From NCBI RefSeq assembly GCF_964340395.1, contig NC_135551.1, positions 27,538,380-27,602,379 of the forward strand: 64,000 bases of DNA. Reading direction: 5' to 3'. Under the pieces are notes generated by a model. That model was not told where the DNA came from. It saw only the letters and a list, made by a program, of their open reading frames with translations, and did not search any database. Source of the DNA: Glandiceps talaboti. Taxonomy: Eukaryota; Hemichordata; Enteropneusta; Spengelidae. The position numbers were made by a program, and so were the translations under genes. Position 1 is the first letter of the stretch; every line of letters starts with the position of its first letter. Positions 38,195 through 51,252 of the stretch are shown here, one piece after another.

Positions 38195-41100
38195 TCACCG
38201 AGAGAAGGCAAGAAGTCCAACATCAACCAGTTTTTTTATCTTCAGTTTCAAATCAGAATCTGCCTTGTCAATTAACCTGGAAAAAAGTTAAAATTCCCAA
38301 TGTATGAGAACACAGCCAAAGTATGACATATCGATCAATACTGTAACAATATCAAAAGAGTAATGAACACATTCTAGACTATAACACTGTTAGGCCTAAC
38401 AAAAAAAATTGTGTGGTTACGATTACGCTCAATTTTAGAATAGATGGGAAGGTAGATTTTTTTTCCTTCATATTTTCATATGTGAGTGTCTAGTTCAGAT
38501 AGTTACATTTACGTTTCCCTTGTTTTCCATATGGTCTCTGTGTTATTCTTCTCATCAGATGTACAGCCATTACAGATTGGAAGAACAGTTTTATATTGTC
38601 TTTTTAAGTTAATGTCAGTTTCTTGAGAGACTTCACAATTTTGTGATTTTATTATTTTTTTCTAAAATTCGTAAACAAAAGTTTAGGGTCGGTGTGAAAA
38701 ACTAGGTGGGGTCAGGTACCCAAAACATAACAATTATTTTTTGGCCTTAGGATATTAAGGATGAAAAAATTTGACCCTAAATAAAAAGATGAACGTAATA
38801 AAACTATCCACACAGTATGCCATAGATATCCTAATTTTGCAATTTATCTTGTCCTTACCTTTGAGCTTCTTCTGGTTTGGTTCTAAGTAACTCAATCAAT
38901 TTCTGTATCCTAGTGTCCTGTAGTACTGATTGGATATCAGGTTGACTCAGAATATCTTGCATTTGTTTCATGTCATCAGCACTTGGCTGTGGTTGGTTGG
39001 TGTGTTCTTTCATATCAGCACCTCCTGAAGTATCGTGGGTACGGACTTCACCTGGACGGAATTGGGATGCCTGTTGTGATGACTGCGGTTGTTTGTCTGC
39101 TAGGTTGTTGAAATGATCACCTGAAATTACACAAAGCAAAAGTTAACATTATACTTTACCGGGGTATTTTCTTGGAAAAGTTCACATTACCTCAGACCAC
39201 TAAATTAGTGGTCTGAGACATTACATATACTGTGTACAAGGGCTGTATTCTTTTATTAGACTGCCTGGAAAAGTTAACTTTATAATGTGCTGGGCTGTAC
39301 TCTTATTTCAGATAGCCTGGAAATATTAACATTAATAACACTGTAATGGGCTGTATTCCTATTTTACACTTGAATCCACAACTGTAAGGTTACTTACAGT
39401 CTAAAATTTTGTTTCCAATATGAATCCTTTTATTAATCGTACACTTGGAGGGAAATTATTTGATGAAATGTATTGTTCTATATTTACATTGAGATCCAAG
39501 GAGCTACCTGATAATGTACCTTACAGAAATCTGTTATAAATGTAACATTTACATGCCTATTGCCATTAAAGAGTGAATGTAAAAGTGGACAAAGTAGTAA
39601 TCTATGACTCCAACTTTGTCTATACATGTATGCTAAAACTTCCTTGTAAGACTGTATGTATGGTGTTACGATAATATTATGTCTTGAATGTTGTTTTTTT
39701 ATATAGCACTTTCCCCACTCTGTGCTCAAATTGATTTTACCAGCGTCACAGATCTACAGCAGCCCTTTCTACTTCTTCAACTCCTTGGGGAGCATACAAT
39801 CCATTGCAGCCTCTATAAGCACATAGGATTAAAGCATTAATATTGCAACCTCTATCCTACCTGGTCCCCAATTATACAGCTGAGTTGACTGAGGCACACT
39901 GTGACAGTAGTGGTTCAAAATCTTGCCCAAGGACTTTAGCCATTCAGAAACAAGCGGAAACAACAGGGCTCGAACCTGCAACCTGCACATTCCAAGCCGC
40001 CCACTCTAGCCATTCACCCGTCATGACTCCATGATAAGACACAAAGGTGCCCTTACAAGAATATTACTGAAGAACAGCTGATGTCTGATTTCACAAAACC
40101 ACTGTAGTAATCATATGGATAAATACACTCACCTAAAATTGAACAGAATTCACTAAAAAACTTTTGAATTTCCGGATTATTTGCATACTCCTCAGCAGCC
40201 ATTGTTGGATTGGTTTGAAATTTAGATAAAGCTTGGCTGAAACTTGGGTTTGTTAGTTTCCTCAACAGATCAGGATTCTTCTCTATCTTTTTTAATAAAT
40301 CATCATTTATCCATTCTATGTTGTGATAAAAAAAATGAAAAATAGAGAATTTATTTGGACAAATAATAACTGATGTCAAAATATTAAAACTTCTTGTATA
40401 CCTACTACTATTGATTGTGTTAGATTATGAATGTTGGCAAATTAATTACACTGTTTTCAAGATAAATCTGAGGAAAATTTTTATATTTAGATATTATTCC
40501 CAATATTTTTCTTCGTTCAGCCAAGGAAAATACGAGTGACCTAAGAGGCCTTTGTCGCTATGAGTCACTAGACTAGTAGTGACAACCCTAAAGGTATTTT
40601 CTGACTGAATGAAGACAAATATTGGACAATAACATAATTATACCAGTGCCAGTAATATAAAAGACAAATCAGGGAAAATAATGGCAGTTTTGAATGTTTT
40701 GAGTCACATTTCAAACACAGCAGAACCAGTGACATAAACACATTGATGTGACGTAGAACGACTATTGTATATATTCCATATTTTTTGTTCAACTTGGCTC
40801 ATGTTTGGTATATTATCTGTTATTCATTAAACCCCAATGGTTGTGCATTAGTATAATCTTATCAGTGGATCTATCACAATTACATAGAATCAGAAGGATT
40901 TTCTCTACTGCACTACTAGACAACTATGTCTTCATATCCATATTTTAATCCTAACATAACAACATTAGTTGTAAAGCTCACCATTAGTAATGTATGCATA
41001 TATTGTATTTATCATATTGAATAGCTCTCCATGTGTTAAGAATTTCACAACAATATGTAGTGAATGTTGTATCAAATTGAACATTTGTGGTTGCTGATGG

Positions 41101-42903
41101 TGGAGTATTTAGCTCATATACTTCTTCCCACAGCAGTCTGGGTTTGAAACCTGCCAATGTTTGTATGTAAGAATGGTGATGCTACTAAAGAATGCAGGCT
41201 TTCCAGCATACTCCATTTTCTATCTGCTCGTGGTGCTGCTGTGGTTATGATATCAACAAATTTCTGAATTTATGCGGACCATTAAAAATCATTATTAATA
41301 TTATCATTATTATCATTTACCCTTGTTTTGTAATAATGGGGCAGAACTTCTCAATGCTTCCTGGACTTCTGGTATTGGTTGAACCTTAGAAGTATTATCA
41401 GCTGGTTCCTTAGGTTTAATTAATGGAATGTCATCTTTAGTTTTTGTTGTAACAGTTTGTTTGGCTTGACTTTTCTGTTTTGGTTTTGATCCAGAACTAA
41501 ATAAGAAGCCTTTTTTCATCCCTCCATAGGTTGGTGTCTCTTGTTTTTGACTTGTAGCAGTAGCTGTCTTTGACTTCTGATGAAATGAATAGAAACATGT
41601 TGAATAACTTATTTAGTACTAGTAGCTGAAATTCTTAAGAATCACTTGAAGTTGAAGTTAGAAAAAAGCTCACCAGGCACTAACTTCTCAATGTACATTT
41701 GGGTATGAAATGTTCATTCTAATTGGTTAGAAACCACGATTTCTCTTGCCTTTGCTGTTGACAATTATAATATGGCTGTGCATGCCTTGCAATCAGTAGG
41801 ACCCTTCACATCACCTTCATATTTTACTTTTCCTTCATACATGCTTTGAATTAGTTTTTTTTCAATGTTAGATGTTATACATTCCATTTTTCAACTTCTT
41901 TTCTATTTCTTTTTCAATAGACATAACACCCCAAATACTACTACTTATTACCATGTACAACAATCAGCATGCATAACATATTTAGGATTTTTCTGTTTTT
42001 AAAGTACATGTATATATCTTTACCTGGTCATCTGCATTGGGCTGTTTTGTTTCTTCTGTTTTTCTGTCAGAAGCCTTAATATTAATTGTTTCTCTTTCCT
42101 TCTCTGGTTTGATTGACACATTTTGTAATGTCATCCCTCTTAGTGCTTCCGCTTGTTGTAACACTTCACTCATATCCTCCAAAGGAGGGATTTCTGGTGG
42201 GCAAAGAGTACAAGGCTAATATTTATATTGGTAAAATGTACAAATAATATACATTAGATATTTAAGTATGTGTACTTCCAAACCAGAAAGACTACAGACT
42301 TTCAACAAAAACAAAAATCTCCAGTGAGATGTAAAAAAACATTGTCACCCACTTGAAACTCTATAGCGGTCACTTCGGTTTGGTAGTAACTGTAAATTAC
42401 ATTGTTACATTGGCAATGACAAGATATTTTACTCTGTTGATGATATCATAAACAGGTTGGTGACAATGAAACACTTGTAACCATGGTGACAGTACCTGAC
42501 GTGGTGTCAATTAAATACAAATAATAATCATATTGATCATGTCAGCTAACTGTATATTATTTTTTATAATCATTATCACATCTTTCTTGACCCATATTCA
42601 TTTTGTGAAATGTGCAATTTTGAATGAATACCGATAGATTATGTTTTATAATTTTTTCAAAAAACATTATAAACTTGTCAAAAACTTATATTGTATCCTA
42701 TTGTAAGACATCTGGTCATATAGGTAGAACTTGAACTTAAAGTTGTCCTCCTGATCAATGGAATGGTCAACAGCTGAACAGCACAGGCAGATGACGATTG
42801 TTGGGGACTGTGTCCGTCGATCGTGAGAGGTACATCGTCAATCCTTCATTTGCAGTGTATGGAAATAATTGTGACAGTACTTACCATCGTCCTCATCTGC
42901 CAT
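38195..42903 (-). CDS. Protein with two STI1/DP domains and no TPR
   Basis: Coding exons in transcription order: 42903-42885, 42193-42024, 41576-41321, 40315-40133, 39120-38859, 38276-38195. All phases join, giving 323 aa. The N-terminus is acidic (MADEDDEIPPLEDMSE). There is a charged linker and a GGMKKGFLF motif at about residue 83. Residues about 150-210 form an STI1 domain (LLKKIEKNPDLLRKLTNP, then NPTMAAEEYANNPEIQKFF). A second lies at about 258-323 and ends KIKKLVDVGLLAFSR. That end matches the C-terminus of the STIP1/Hop DP2 domain (KIQKLMDVGLIAIR). STI1/DP domains act in Hsp70/Hsp90 co-chaperones and ubiquilins. No TPR, J or UBL domain is present, so it is not STIP1, ST13 or ubiquilin; a co-chaperone role is inference. 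No targeting peptide is seen. I do not recognise a human orthologue. Confidence 0.88.
38385..38755. mobile_element. Inverted-repeat element, TTAGGCC family, copy 2
   Basis: Lies in the last intron of the STI1-domain gene. The left end is TTAGGCCTAACAAAAAAAAT and the right end TTATTTTTTGGCCTTAGG. The interior matches 5968-6222. This copy keeps both TTAGGCC-type ends, which defines the family better than copy 1. Confidence 0.75.
39686..40031 (-). mobile_element. tRNA-derived SINE, copy 2
   Basis: Tail near 39690 (TATATAGCACTTTCCCCACTC). The head includes GGGCTCGAACCTGCAACCTG, the complement of a pol III B box (GGTTCGAGCCC type), and TAGCCATTCACCCGTCATGA, the complement of an A-box-like region. 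It lies in minus orientation, inside an intron of the STI1-domain gene. Confidence 0.85.
40493..40805. repeat. Dispersed ~320-bp repeat, copy in the STI1-domain gene
   Basis: The most complete palindromic head of the family: TTCTTCGTTCAGCC...CTGACTGAATGAAG around CTAGACTAGTAGTGAC. It is followed by the shared tail AACCAGTGACATAAACACAT and CAACTTGGCTC. It is an intronic insertion. Confidence 0.7.
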
Positions 42904-43319
42904 AGTTAGACTTGACTGTCACACAAGGAAAGGAGTTGTGTAGATTGCAATGTGTATTTCATCGATGAATGCTGGGAATAACCGTTTGACCTTAGACCTA
43001 GTTTCACACCGTGAAATCTGGTTTATATCACTGCGCTACAAAATAGTACTACGTATATTAACTACGATCTCTTGTGCAAAAGTTATTTTTCATTTTTCTT
43101 TTATTTGATAAAAACAATATGTGGGGGTGGGGGGTTTGGTCACTTTGAAGATACGCCTTTTTTCTCTTTTTTAACGAATGCGTATTAATATAAAATTGGT
43201 GACCAGTCGGTGGGGGTCATGCATATATCACGGAGGTCGTCGCACCAGAGTGGTTACAAAACCGACATTGGTCCCATCATAAACGTCATCAAACACTTTT
43301 GTGATATTATTCTAACATT
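42904..43319. promoter_or_regulatory. Bidirectional promoter region, STI1-domain gene / ISCU
   Basis: Only 416 bp separate the two divergent ATG codons, so both 5'UTRs and core promoters must lie here. I see no TATA box at a convincing position for either gene. A G-rich stretch (GTGGGGGTGGGGGG) lies near 43122-43136. Co-expression of a chaperone-linked protein with the Fe-S scaffold is suggested only by this arrangement. Confidence 0.6.
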
Positions 43320-46300
43320 ATGGCCATGCTTAGGCAGGTTAGTCAGACACTAAGGAATTCTATAGGTATTAGGACGACGGCTCCATTTGCCAGTTATCAC
43401 GAAAAGGTGAGTATTTGCCATTCTTTCTTATTTGTATAACATGCATCGTATGTCTAGCTAGCTAGCTGGCCTGGCCTAGACTGTACAGTGTACAGTACAG
43501 TAGTGCAGACAGCGATGTTGTCGAACCTGGGCCGTTGGAGTTACTGCATAACTCCCCACAAGAGGCCAACATTACAGAAAATGTACCGTTTACTGAGAAG
43601 TTCTCATGACTGTGTATATAATTAAACTCGAATTACGAAATAGTTTCTGAACTTTCAGGCACAAACAAACGTTAGCAATCGAATTCTGTCCGGGTTTGTT
43701 GAATCATGGAAGTGCCACCTTGTATAACACATGTGTCAATGGCAGTTCAAGTAGTTTGGGAAGACTGAGGGTAACGGTGCTATATGTATGTGATTTCCAA
43801 TTCTGTCGACCGGACTAAAACCTAATGTTCTTATTGGGTTATTTTAGCGAAATGTATTGTCCACTGAGAACAGTAAAATGATCATAATCATTGACTTTCA
43901 TGTACGGAACACGTTACACGTGGGTTCATGTCTGAATAATAAACACGACATACATTACGTTGCACAATATGGTGATAACACAGAGATGATCACAAATTTG
44001 TTGTAATAAATCTTTGTTTTGTTTTGTAATTCGTGTAAGAAGGCAAGATGTACAGTAAATCAATGGCCCAGTTATGTTTCCATCAGAGTTTAGAGAATAA
44101 TATACATTACAAAGTCATATGAGATACCTTGACTTCACCCAGATGATGACATCCTTGTCTACTTAGTCATGCAGAAATTTCAGTGCCAATGAGTGATAGA
44201 CTATTGTTAGTGATACGCAATTAACTCTATATTTCTGTCATCACGGTGACATACCTCAAAGTCAATGTAGAACTGCTTGCAGATGGAGTTATTTGGGACT
44301 CAATTCTAACATTGCCCCATGCTTAGGACTGAGAAGGAAAAGGGGCAATGTCAGAAACAAGTCCTGACCTAATCTTTCTGCAAGAAGTACTAGTCTCAAT
44401 GTAAGTGTTTCTCAATAGACCCAGGAAAACACTGGGCAAAGTTTTCTCAACATTTTGACAAATCCAGCAATTACACATTTTCAACCTTGCCCCCCTGTAT
44501 GCCAACATCCCTGACCTAGATGCATATTTGCCTGAATTCAAAACAACTTTTGTTGACACTCTAGTCTGTAGTCATTGTTCTCCAGCCTTGCCTGAAGGAA
44601 ACAAATTACAATATGTGTAGCATCTATCCTGCCTTGTGTGTGAACTAAAAAAAGGTGAAGAACAATAAGATCACTATAGACTATACATGGCATTATGTGT
44701 AGTGGTTGGAGCTGAATGCATAGTTTCAACCAAGAAATCAAAGGATTATAATTTTATGATATCCTTAATAGGTGGTGAAATTCTATTTTTGGATATGTAA
44801 TCAACCATCATATCAAGGCCTAGTCTAAATCCAATACAGTATCATTACCATTTACACCCGTGTTTTTGCTAAGGTTTGGGAACCCCGGTAACAGAAAGGG
44901 GGAAAGAGGTAAAACTGGTAGTGCTTCCCATGCAATGTATCATAATTTTGGTGGGGAACCCCGGTAAAATGATGTGGGAACCCCGGTAGATTTTACCTAC
45001 TTACCGCCCTTAAATAAAACTGTAACACCTCCACTCACATAGTCTAGTTCCTATACAGTATCATTACCATTTACACCTCCACTCACATAGTCTAGTTCCT
45101 ATACAGTATCATTGCCATTTACACCTCCACTCACATAGTCTAGTTCCTATACAGTATAATTACCATTTACACCTCCACTCACATAGTCCAGTTCCTATAC
45201 AGCATCGTTACCATTTACACCTCCACTCACATAGTCTAGTTCCTATATGGTATCATTACAATTTACACCTCCACTCACATACATGTAGTCTAGTTCCTAT
45301 ATGGTATAATTACCATTTACACCTCCACTCTACTTTTGCATCCAGACTAATCAAAACATTGTTACTGTCTAATTTATAATAAAATCAATTTATTTCAACT
45401 GAATAATACATGCTGGTCTGCTAACAATGGCAACATTGCCCCAGATATCCTGGTCTCTGTACAGACAATTATTATATCTTTGTTTTATGCCTGTAGGTAA
45501 TTGATCATTATGAAAACCCAAGGAATGTTGGATCAATGGACAAACAAGACACAACAGTTGGTACTGGTTTGGTTGGTGCCCCTGCATGTGGTGATGTTAT
45601 GAAACTACAGGTAAGTAATTAATCTTATGTAAGACCAAATGAAAATGATTATGTAACACTGCCTGGTTTTCTCTGCCAACCCTGAAAAATATATACACAG
45701 TTTGTGACAAATGTAGCAAGAAATCATGGTAAGAACATGACAAAATTTGAAAAAAAAAGCAAATTAGAAATGTGGAGTCCATGACATGACGCTGAATAAT
45801 GATAACAATTAAACTGAAAATTACAGTAAGTACTGTTACAATGTTACAGCCCCAACATTTATTTCAAAGCCACATAATTGATAACACAGCATGTATCTCT
45901 ATTTTGCATACTCATTTATTTTCCTCTTTCATCCACATACATTTTTGGCACACATGACACACCCCTTTACACAAAATCTTGCCGGTTATATTGCTTTGTC
46001 AAAGATTTTGTACATTTGTGATCTTTAATTTTAAAATAGGATGATACAAAAATTTAACGTAAGAGGATAGAAACACAGACATCAACTGTTTATAGATATT
46101 ATGTAGGTCAATACATATAATTATGTTTTAAATGGTGATACTAGCTACTGAGGCCTTGAAGATCATAGGCAACACCTCCAGGAAGTTACAAAAAGTTCAC
46201 TTACAAATTAAGTCAGAACAGATAATTATATTAGAATGTATAACTTGTTTTGTTTTCTAGATAAAAGTTGACAATGAAGGTAAAATTATTGATGCGAAAT

Positions 46301-47960
46301 TCAAAACATTTGGATGTGGTTCAGCAATTGCATCAAGTTCCCTTGCAACAGAGTGGGTCAAAGGTAAAACGGTGAGTTGACATATTTAAGTAGTGTACAA
46401 GTACACAAACAAGTCACAACCTCATGAATAAATTATGTGATAAGGATTTCCTGACAGTGTAGTTCATAATTGTCAAATCTATGATTGGTGATATCATTAC
46501 CATGATGCAATGATTGTGTCAGTTTACATTAAAACTCAGATTCTTATAGCAGGTATTGTATAAACTGTGCAGCAAAAAGTATGCAAATAATCTAAAGGAG
46601 CTAAATACTGATATGAAACAAATGATTTATGGGAAATAAACCCTGATGATATCTCAGCCAGTCATTGTCATGGTTTAGAGACCTGTCAATTCAACATGAT
46701 ATTTGCAGACTATTGTATTGATATATAGACTGGAATGACCAAGCTTATCAGCCTGCCCACAAGGGCTGATCTGCCTGTCTAGTATTGATATTACTAAGTA
46801 CATGTAGATGATGAAAAGACAAACACAGTTGATGAAAAGTCTTGATTCCAAATTAACGCTGTAACCATGATGCTAACTCAATCATTGTGACAATAAGGTT
46901 TAGATATGATACAGTCGTAATCATAAATGTCTTGTAGTTGGTTGAACAATTATATGGTATGGAAAGAGGACAACTTTAACAAAATGTAACTTCATTACTA
47001 AGTTTGATATATGGATTTGCAGTAAATATGAATTTAGATTAAAACTATTATTTGTAGTTCAATTTAAATTGTTCTAAAACTGCTGATGTTATTTATACTT
47101 TGTTAAAACTGTCTGTTGACCACTTTGTCTTTTCTGTAGATTGATGAAGCATCAAAGATAAGAAATACACAGATTGCAAAAGAATTGAGTCTTCCACCAG
47201 TCAAACTTCATTGTTCAAGTAAGTATCTGTTATTGAAATCTGCTTTGCCATGCAAACAATACATAGATTGGAACGTTCTTGTTATTTGTAATGTTTTTCA
47301 GGTTTTTTTTCAAACACGTTTTGTGTGCACTTTGGGCGTGTTGCCTTTCATGCAATAATAATTACCAGATGATGGCCAGGACAAGATTTATATAAATTAT
47401 AAAGTTTACATAATTGTGTCCATGTGGATAGATGGTTGGGTTTGTAGCACAATGGAATACAGGTATCAAAGAAAGTAAATATTTTAAAAATCTTAAGTCT
47501 AATTCTTAGCAGTAATAATAATGGCCAAGGTGAAATCAAAGCCAACAACATGGAATAAACTAATTTTAGTGTGTCAATGGTGGTTTGATGCCACAACTGT
47601 TATGATTTGATGTTACTATTCAAAATTAATATGAATATGCAAGGTGTATTTCGATGCATCTTTTGAATGGAATTTCAGGAAATTATCAGTAAAGGTTTAG
47701 GTATACTATCTGAAGATCTAACCACTCTATGATATATGTATATGCTTAGAATGTGTTTTATGTATTTCTCACATGCTTGTACGTAATTGAGAAATAACTT
47801 GTGTCATAGAAACCGTCAGCAAAGTCAATATTATTTTGAATTTTACTTGACTGATTCTTTTAACATTATTCTTACAGTGTTGGCAGAGGATGCGATAAAA
47901 GCAGCGTTGAGTGATTACAAGGTCAAACAAGACACCCAGAGATCAGTGGCATCAAATTGA
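43320..47960 (+). CDS. ISCU: Iron-sulfur cluster assembly scaffold ISCU
   Basis: ISCU is the mitochondrial scaffold on which NFS1-ISD11, frataxin and ferredoxin build [2Fe-2S] clusters, which HSC20/HSPA9 then release. Exons: 43320-43406, 45497-45610, 46261-46371, 47140-47218, 47878-47960. All phases join, giving 157 aa (human 167). Residues 1-28 are a basic, acid-free presequence typical of mitochondrial import. The core is complete: ligands Cys60 and Asp62 in PACGD, Cys86 in [12 protein letters not shown], and Cys129 in VKLHCSMLAEDA. The LPPVK motif at 122-126 is the Hsp70-binding site. A second in-frame ATG two codons downstream is a possible alternative start. The gene is divergent from the STI1-domain gene. 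Confidence 0.98.
45025..45335. repeat. 48-bp tandem repeat in ISCU intron 1
   Basis: About six and a half units of 48 bp (core CCACTCACATAGTCTAGTTC then CTATACAGTATCATTACCAT), highly similar to each other. A lone degenerate unit lies upstream near 44820-44857, separated by a segment with the recurring motif GGGAACCCCGGTA. The array ends about 160 bp before exon 2. Confidence 0.9.
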
Positions 47961-47990
47961 TTCTCATCTATAAATACCAGTGAGATGCAC

Positions 47991-47996
47991 AATAAA
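47991..47996 (+). terminator. Possible ISCU polyadenylation signal
   Basis: AATAAA 31 nt after the ISCU stop codon, followed by a moderately T-rich stretch. That would give a very short 3'UTR. Longer transcripts are possible, as further AATAAA copies occur downstream, for example near 50574. Confidence 0.4.
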
Positions 47997-49587
47997 ATAT
48001 ACTCTCACCAATCAAAGTCCTGACCAGAATGAAATGTTATTTGGTCTTAACTCGGCTGATTTTTCCTGGCTGACAGTGTATACTTTCTCTCTCTACAGCT
48101 TGAGATATGTATGGTAGTAATTTGAACACTTATGTTAGCCTACCACATTACTTGAAAAAGTATATCATTTAGCATCTTCTAATGTGCTGTTATATTTTTC
48201 ATCGGAATGTGATGCTTTTATCAGAATTGATATTACTTTACTAGATCTCCCTGAGAAATATTGTTGCATGAAATAATGTGATTGAAGTGGTGAACACATT
48301 TTGTGTGTAAACTAAGAATTTCATTTTTTTTTCATGTGAACAGCCAGAAGGATTGTGATGTCATACCATGGAATGAAAAGATCAAAATGAATTTGAGTAC
48401 ATGCCGTATTTATACTTTGTTATTTACAAGATAATTTTTTTTTTCTTTGTTATAAGTTAATGATGTAAATAGTTAATGAGAGTGGATTTTAAGAAAACAA
48501 AGTTAAAATACTCTAGAAGTGGTATTGTGTGGGCATTGTGTGTCTGAAAATTTTATCGACAGATGCAACTAAAAATGAAAAAAATCTTTTAAATTCATAA
48601 ATCCTGTGTATAATTACTGCTTACAAGACAGGATTTACTGGTTTGTTCTCATCATACTGTCTTTCATATTCATTGAGTGATTTCCTGCTAGACTGAAGAT
48701 CATTGGTGTCAATAATGTGTTATTGTTCACCTTGCATAGTTTTTAGGCTCAAATTCTAGAAATGAGACCAGATCAGAATATTGGAGTTAAAAGGTGTAAA
48801 GTAAAGAGCCAGTGTGTGATCTGAAATCTTAGCTAGCTAGTCAGGTTGATGAAATGGTCATTCCCCCAACTACATTCAGTTTCTTAGAAATCTTGACCCA
48901 AAGTTCTTCAGATGTGCTTATTTTACCTGCGTGCTGTCTGTAGTCAAAGAGACCCAATTGAGTTCGTGGATATCTTTTCTCACTTGAACTTATTAATTTT
49001 CCATTTCTGACTTCTGTATTTTAGTATTGATGGTTATAAGGAGAGTTGTAAGATAACTTTTGAAATAGTATTAGTATAGTTTATAAGGGAGAATAGAGAA
49101 GTGGACCAATTGAATTAGATTTAAATGGCCGTCTGGCATGTGAAAATTTCTTGTATCAATTTATGTGTTTCAGCTATGCCATTGTTCTTCTGCAAAAAGC
49201 GCACAAATAATATCCAACAGAAGAGTGGATAAAATGGCTGACTATGCTGATAGTCAATTTACACGTTCTTGGTTTGTTTCTAGTTTGTAAGGTATGCTGT
49301 GACAGGGCCCCCTCACACATTGGTCAACCCCTCTCCCACATAGGTGAGAGGAGGCCATTGAGGGCAGAATGACACAACGTATCTTACAGTCAAGGTTTGT
49401 TTCCTAATACATGTTGATTTTTGGAGATAAAGTCTGTTGTTCACAGCCACTTTTTATATATTAAATTTTTTGAATGTTTTGAACTCATTTTCTGATAGAC
49501 TGAAATATAGTTATTCGTGGTAATACATATACATGAATGCATACATTCCACTGACAACAGTTTCTCTTGTCTGTCTATGGACAAGCG

Positions 49588-49590
49588 TGT

Positions 49591-49641
<51 letters not shown>

Positions 49642-49832
49642 TGTATGTACATACATACATACATACACACACATACACACATGCATGCATACATGCATGC
49701 ATACATACATACATACATACATACATACACATACATACACACACACATACATATGTATGTATGTACGTACATACGTCATACATACATACATAAACATGCG
49801 CACGCGCACACACACACACACACAATATATAT
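49588..49832. repeat. (AC)n and (ATAC)n compound microsatellite
   Basis: About 245 bp, starting with about 25 AC units, then ATAC/ATGC blocks, then AC again. It is open in several frames on both strands, giving His-Thr or Cys-Val repeat translations that are not proteins. Confidence 0.97.
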
Positions 49833-50758
49833 ATTATTAGTGTGCCACCACCACCAACTCTATATTTCAGTCATATTCTTGGAGTGAAATTTAACTGTAC
49901 ACAACTATGAGACTAGCTGAAGACAATTCAACATGTCTTAAGAGTTATCCTGAATATCTAGCTGTTGTACAGAAAAGCATTCCATCTCTTGCTTAATGAT
50001 GGAATACTTTAACTTCCGACATGACTTTAGGTATAGTAGGGTACAGTATATGACATGAGTACATACATGTCATGGACAAACTTACTGTTCTTGGAATGTA
50101 CTCTGTCTAGTACAAGGAACAGAATTGTCTGGGTATATGGGTGAGGTAATGATCCTGTCAGACGTATATCCATGGCTAACAAATTATACTTCACCATCTT
50201 TAAATTTTTAATAAGTAAGTTTATGTGTCATACCAGTCAAATCAAATCATATTTGTACTACATTACATTAACAAGTGCACTTGTGGGATATAAGTACCTT
50301 TTGTTGAATGGTTGTCACATGATTGTGACATTTCTCATACTATCATTCACTGCTAAATGAAGTGACTAATTTTATGTTTTGGTATTTAGTTACCTTTTCT
50401 TCTTGGATCTGAAGAAATGATGTTCAGAGATAGTGACCTATAGAAATTAAAAAAAATTCTCAACAACCTGAGAGGTAAAAATGGTGTATTTTTGTCAAAA
50501 CTAGCTTTAAGCTCTCAGTTTGATATCTCAGTGAACTATATTTCTTTCAGGATTGTATTAAACTCAGATAAAAAATAAAGTTGTAAAAATGTTCACCAAT
50601 TGTGTTGTAATTGCATTGTCTTCGTGTTGTGATCTCAATATCATACAAACATTCACAGTCGATATCAGAACACAATACCAGTACAGTGTACAGTTGCATT
50701 TATGTGTTATGGGGGGGGGGGGGGGACTGTTGACTGTTATGCTTTGCTGTGTTGGAAA

Positions 50759-50800
<42 letters not shown>

Positions 50801-51252
50801 CATTTGGTCTAGCTAGAAGACACCATTTTGGTCACTAATTCAAAATCGATGGACCATACTTTAGGGCCAGGGATAGGTTTGTTTTCAATAAAACCAGTTA
50901 ACCTCAATGAAAATATACTTAAACATGTACATAAAGACATGACAAACACAGCATGATCCATACCAGTCAACTAAATGTTAAACTTTCTATGAAAAATTAT
51001 TCACACCATATGCTGTTATCAAAAAGACAAAGGATTTTATAGTTTGGCCACTAGGAGCGCTGTTCAGAAGTAACTTTTGAACCAGACCTACACGATCACG
51101 AGGAGAAAAAAACATTTCCCAGCGTGTTCCTCGACAAAATGTGGTTGTATTTGCAATCAGTCAAAACATTCTACTATTATATTATACTAAACTTTGTTTG
51201 AGATCACATTATTTTAAGGACCTCACAGAATTATTTAGTAAAATTTTTACAG

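Noticed and set aside
45025-45335. Regular 48-bp repeats considered as a CRISPR-like array
   Set aside because: Units are contiguous without variable spacers and lie in an animal intron; it is an ordinary tandem repeat.
49441-49887. Several overlapping 65-126-residue frames on both strands
   Set aside because: All are translations of the AC/ATAC microsatellite (His-Thr or Cys-Val repeats).
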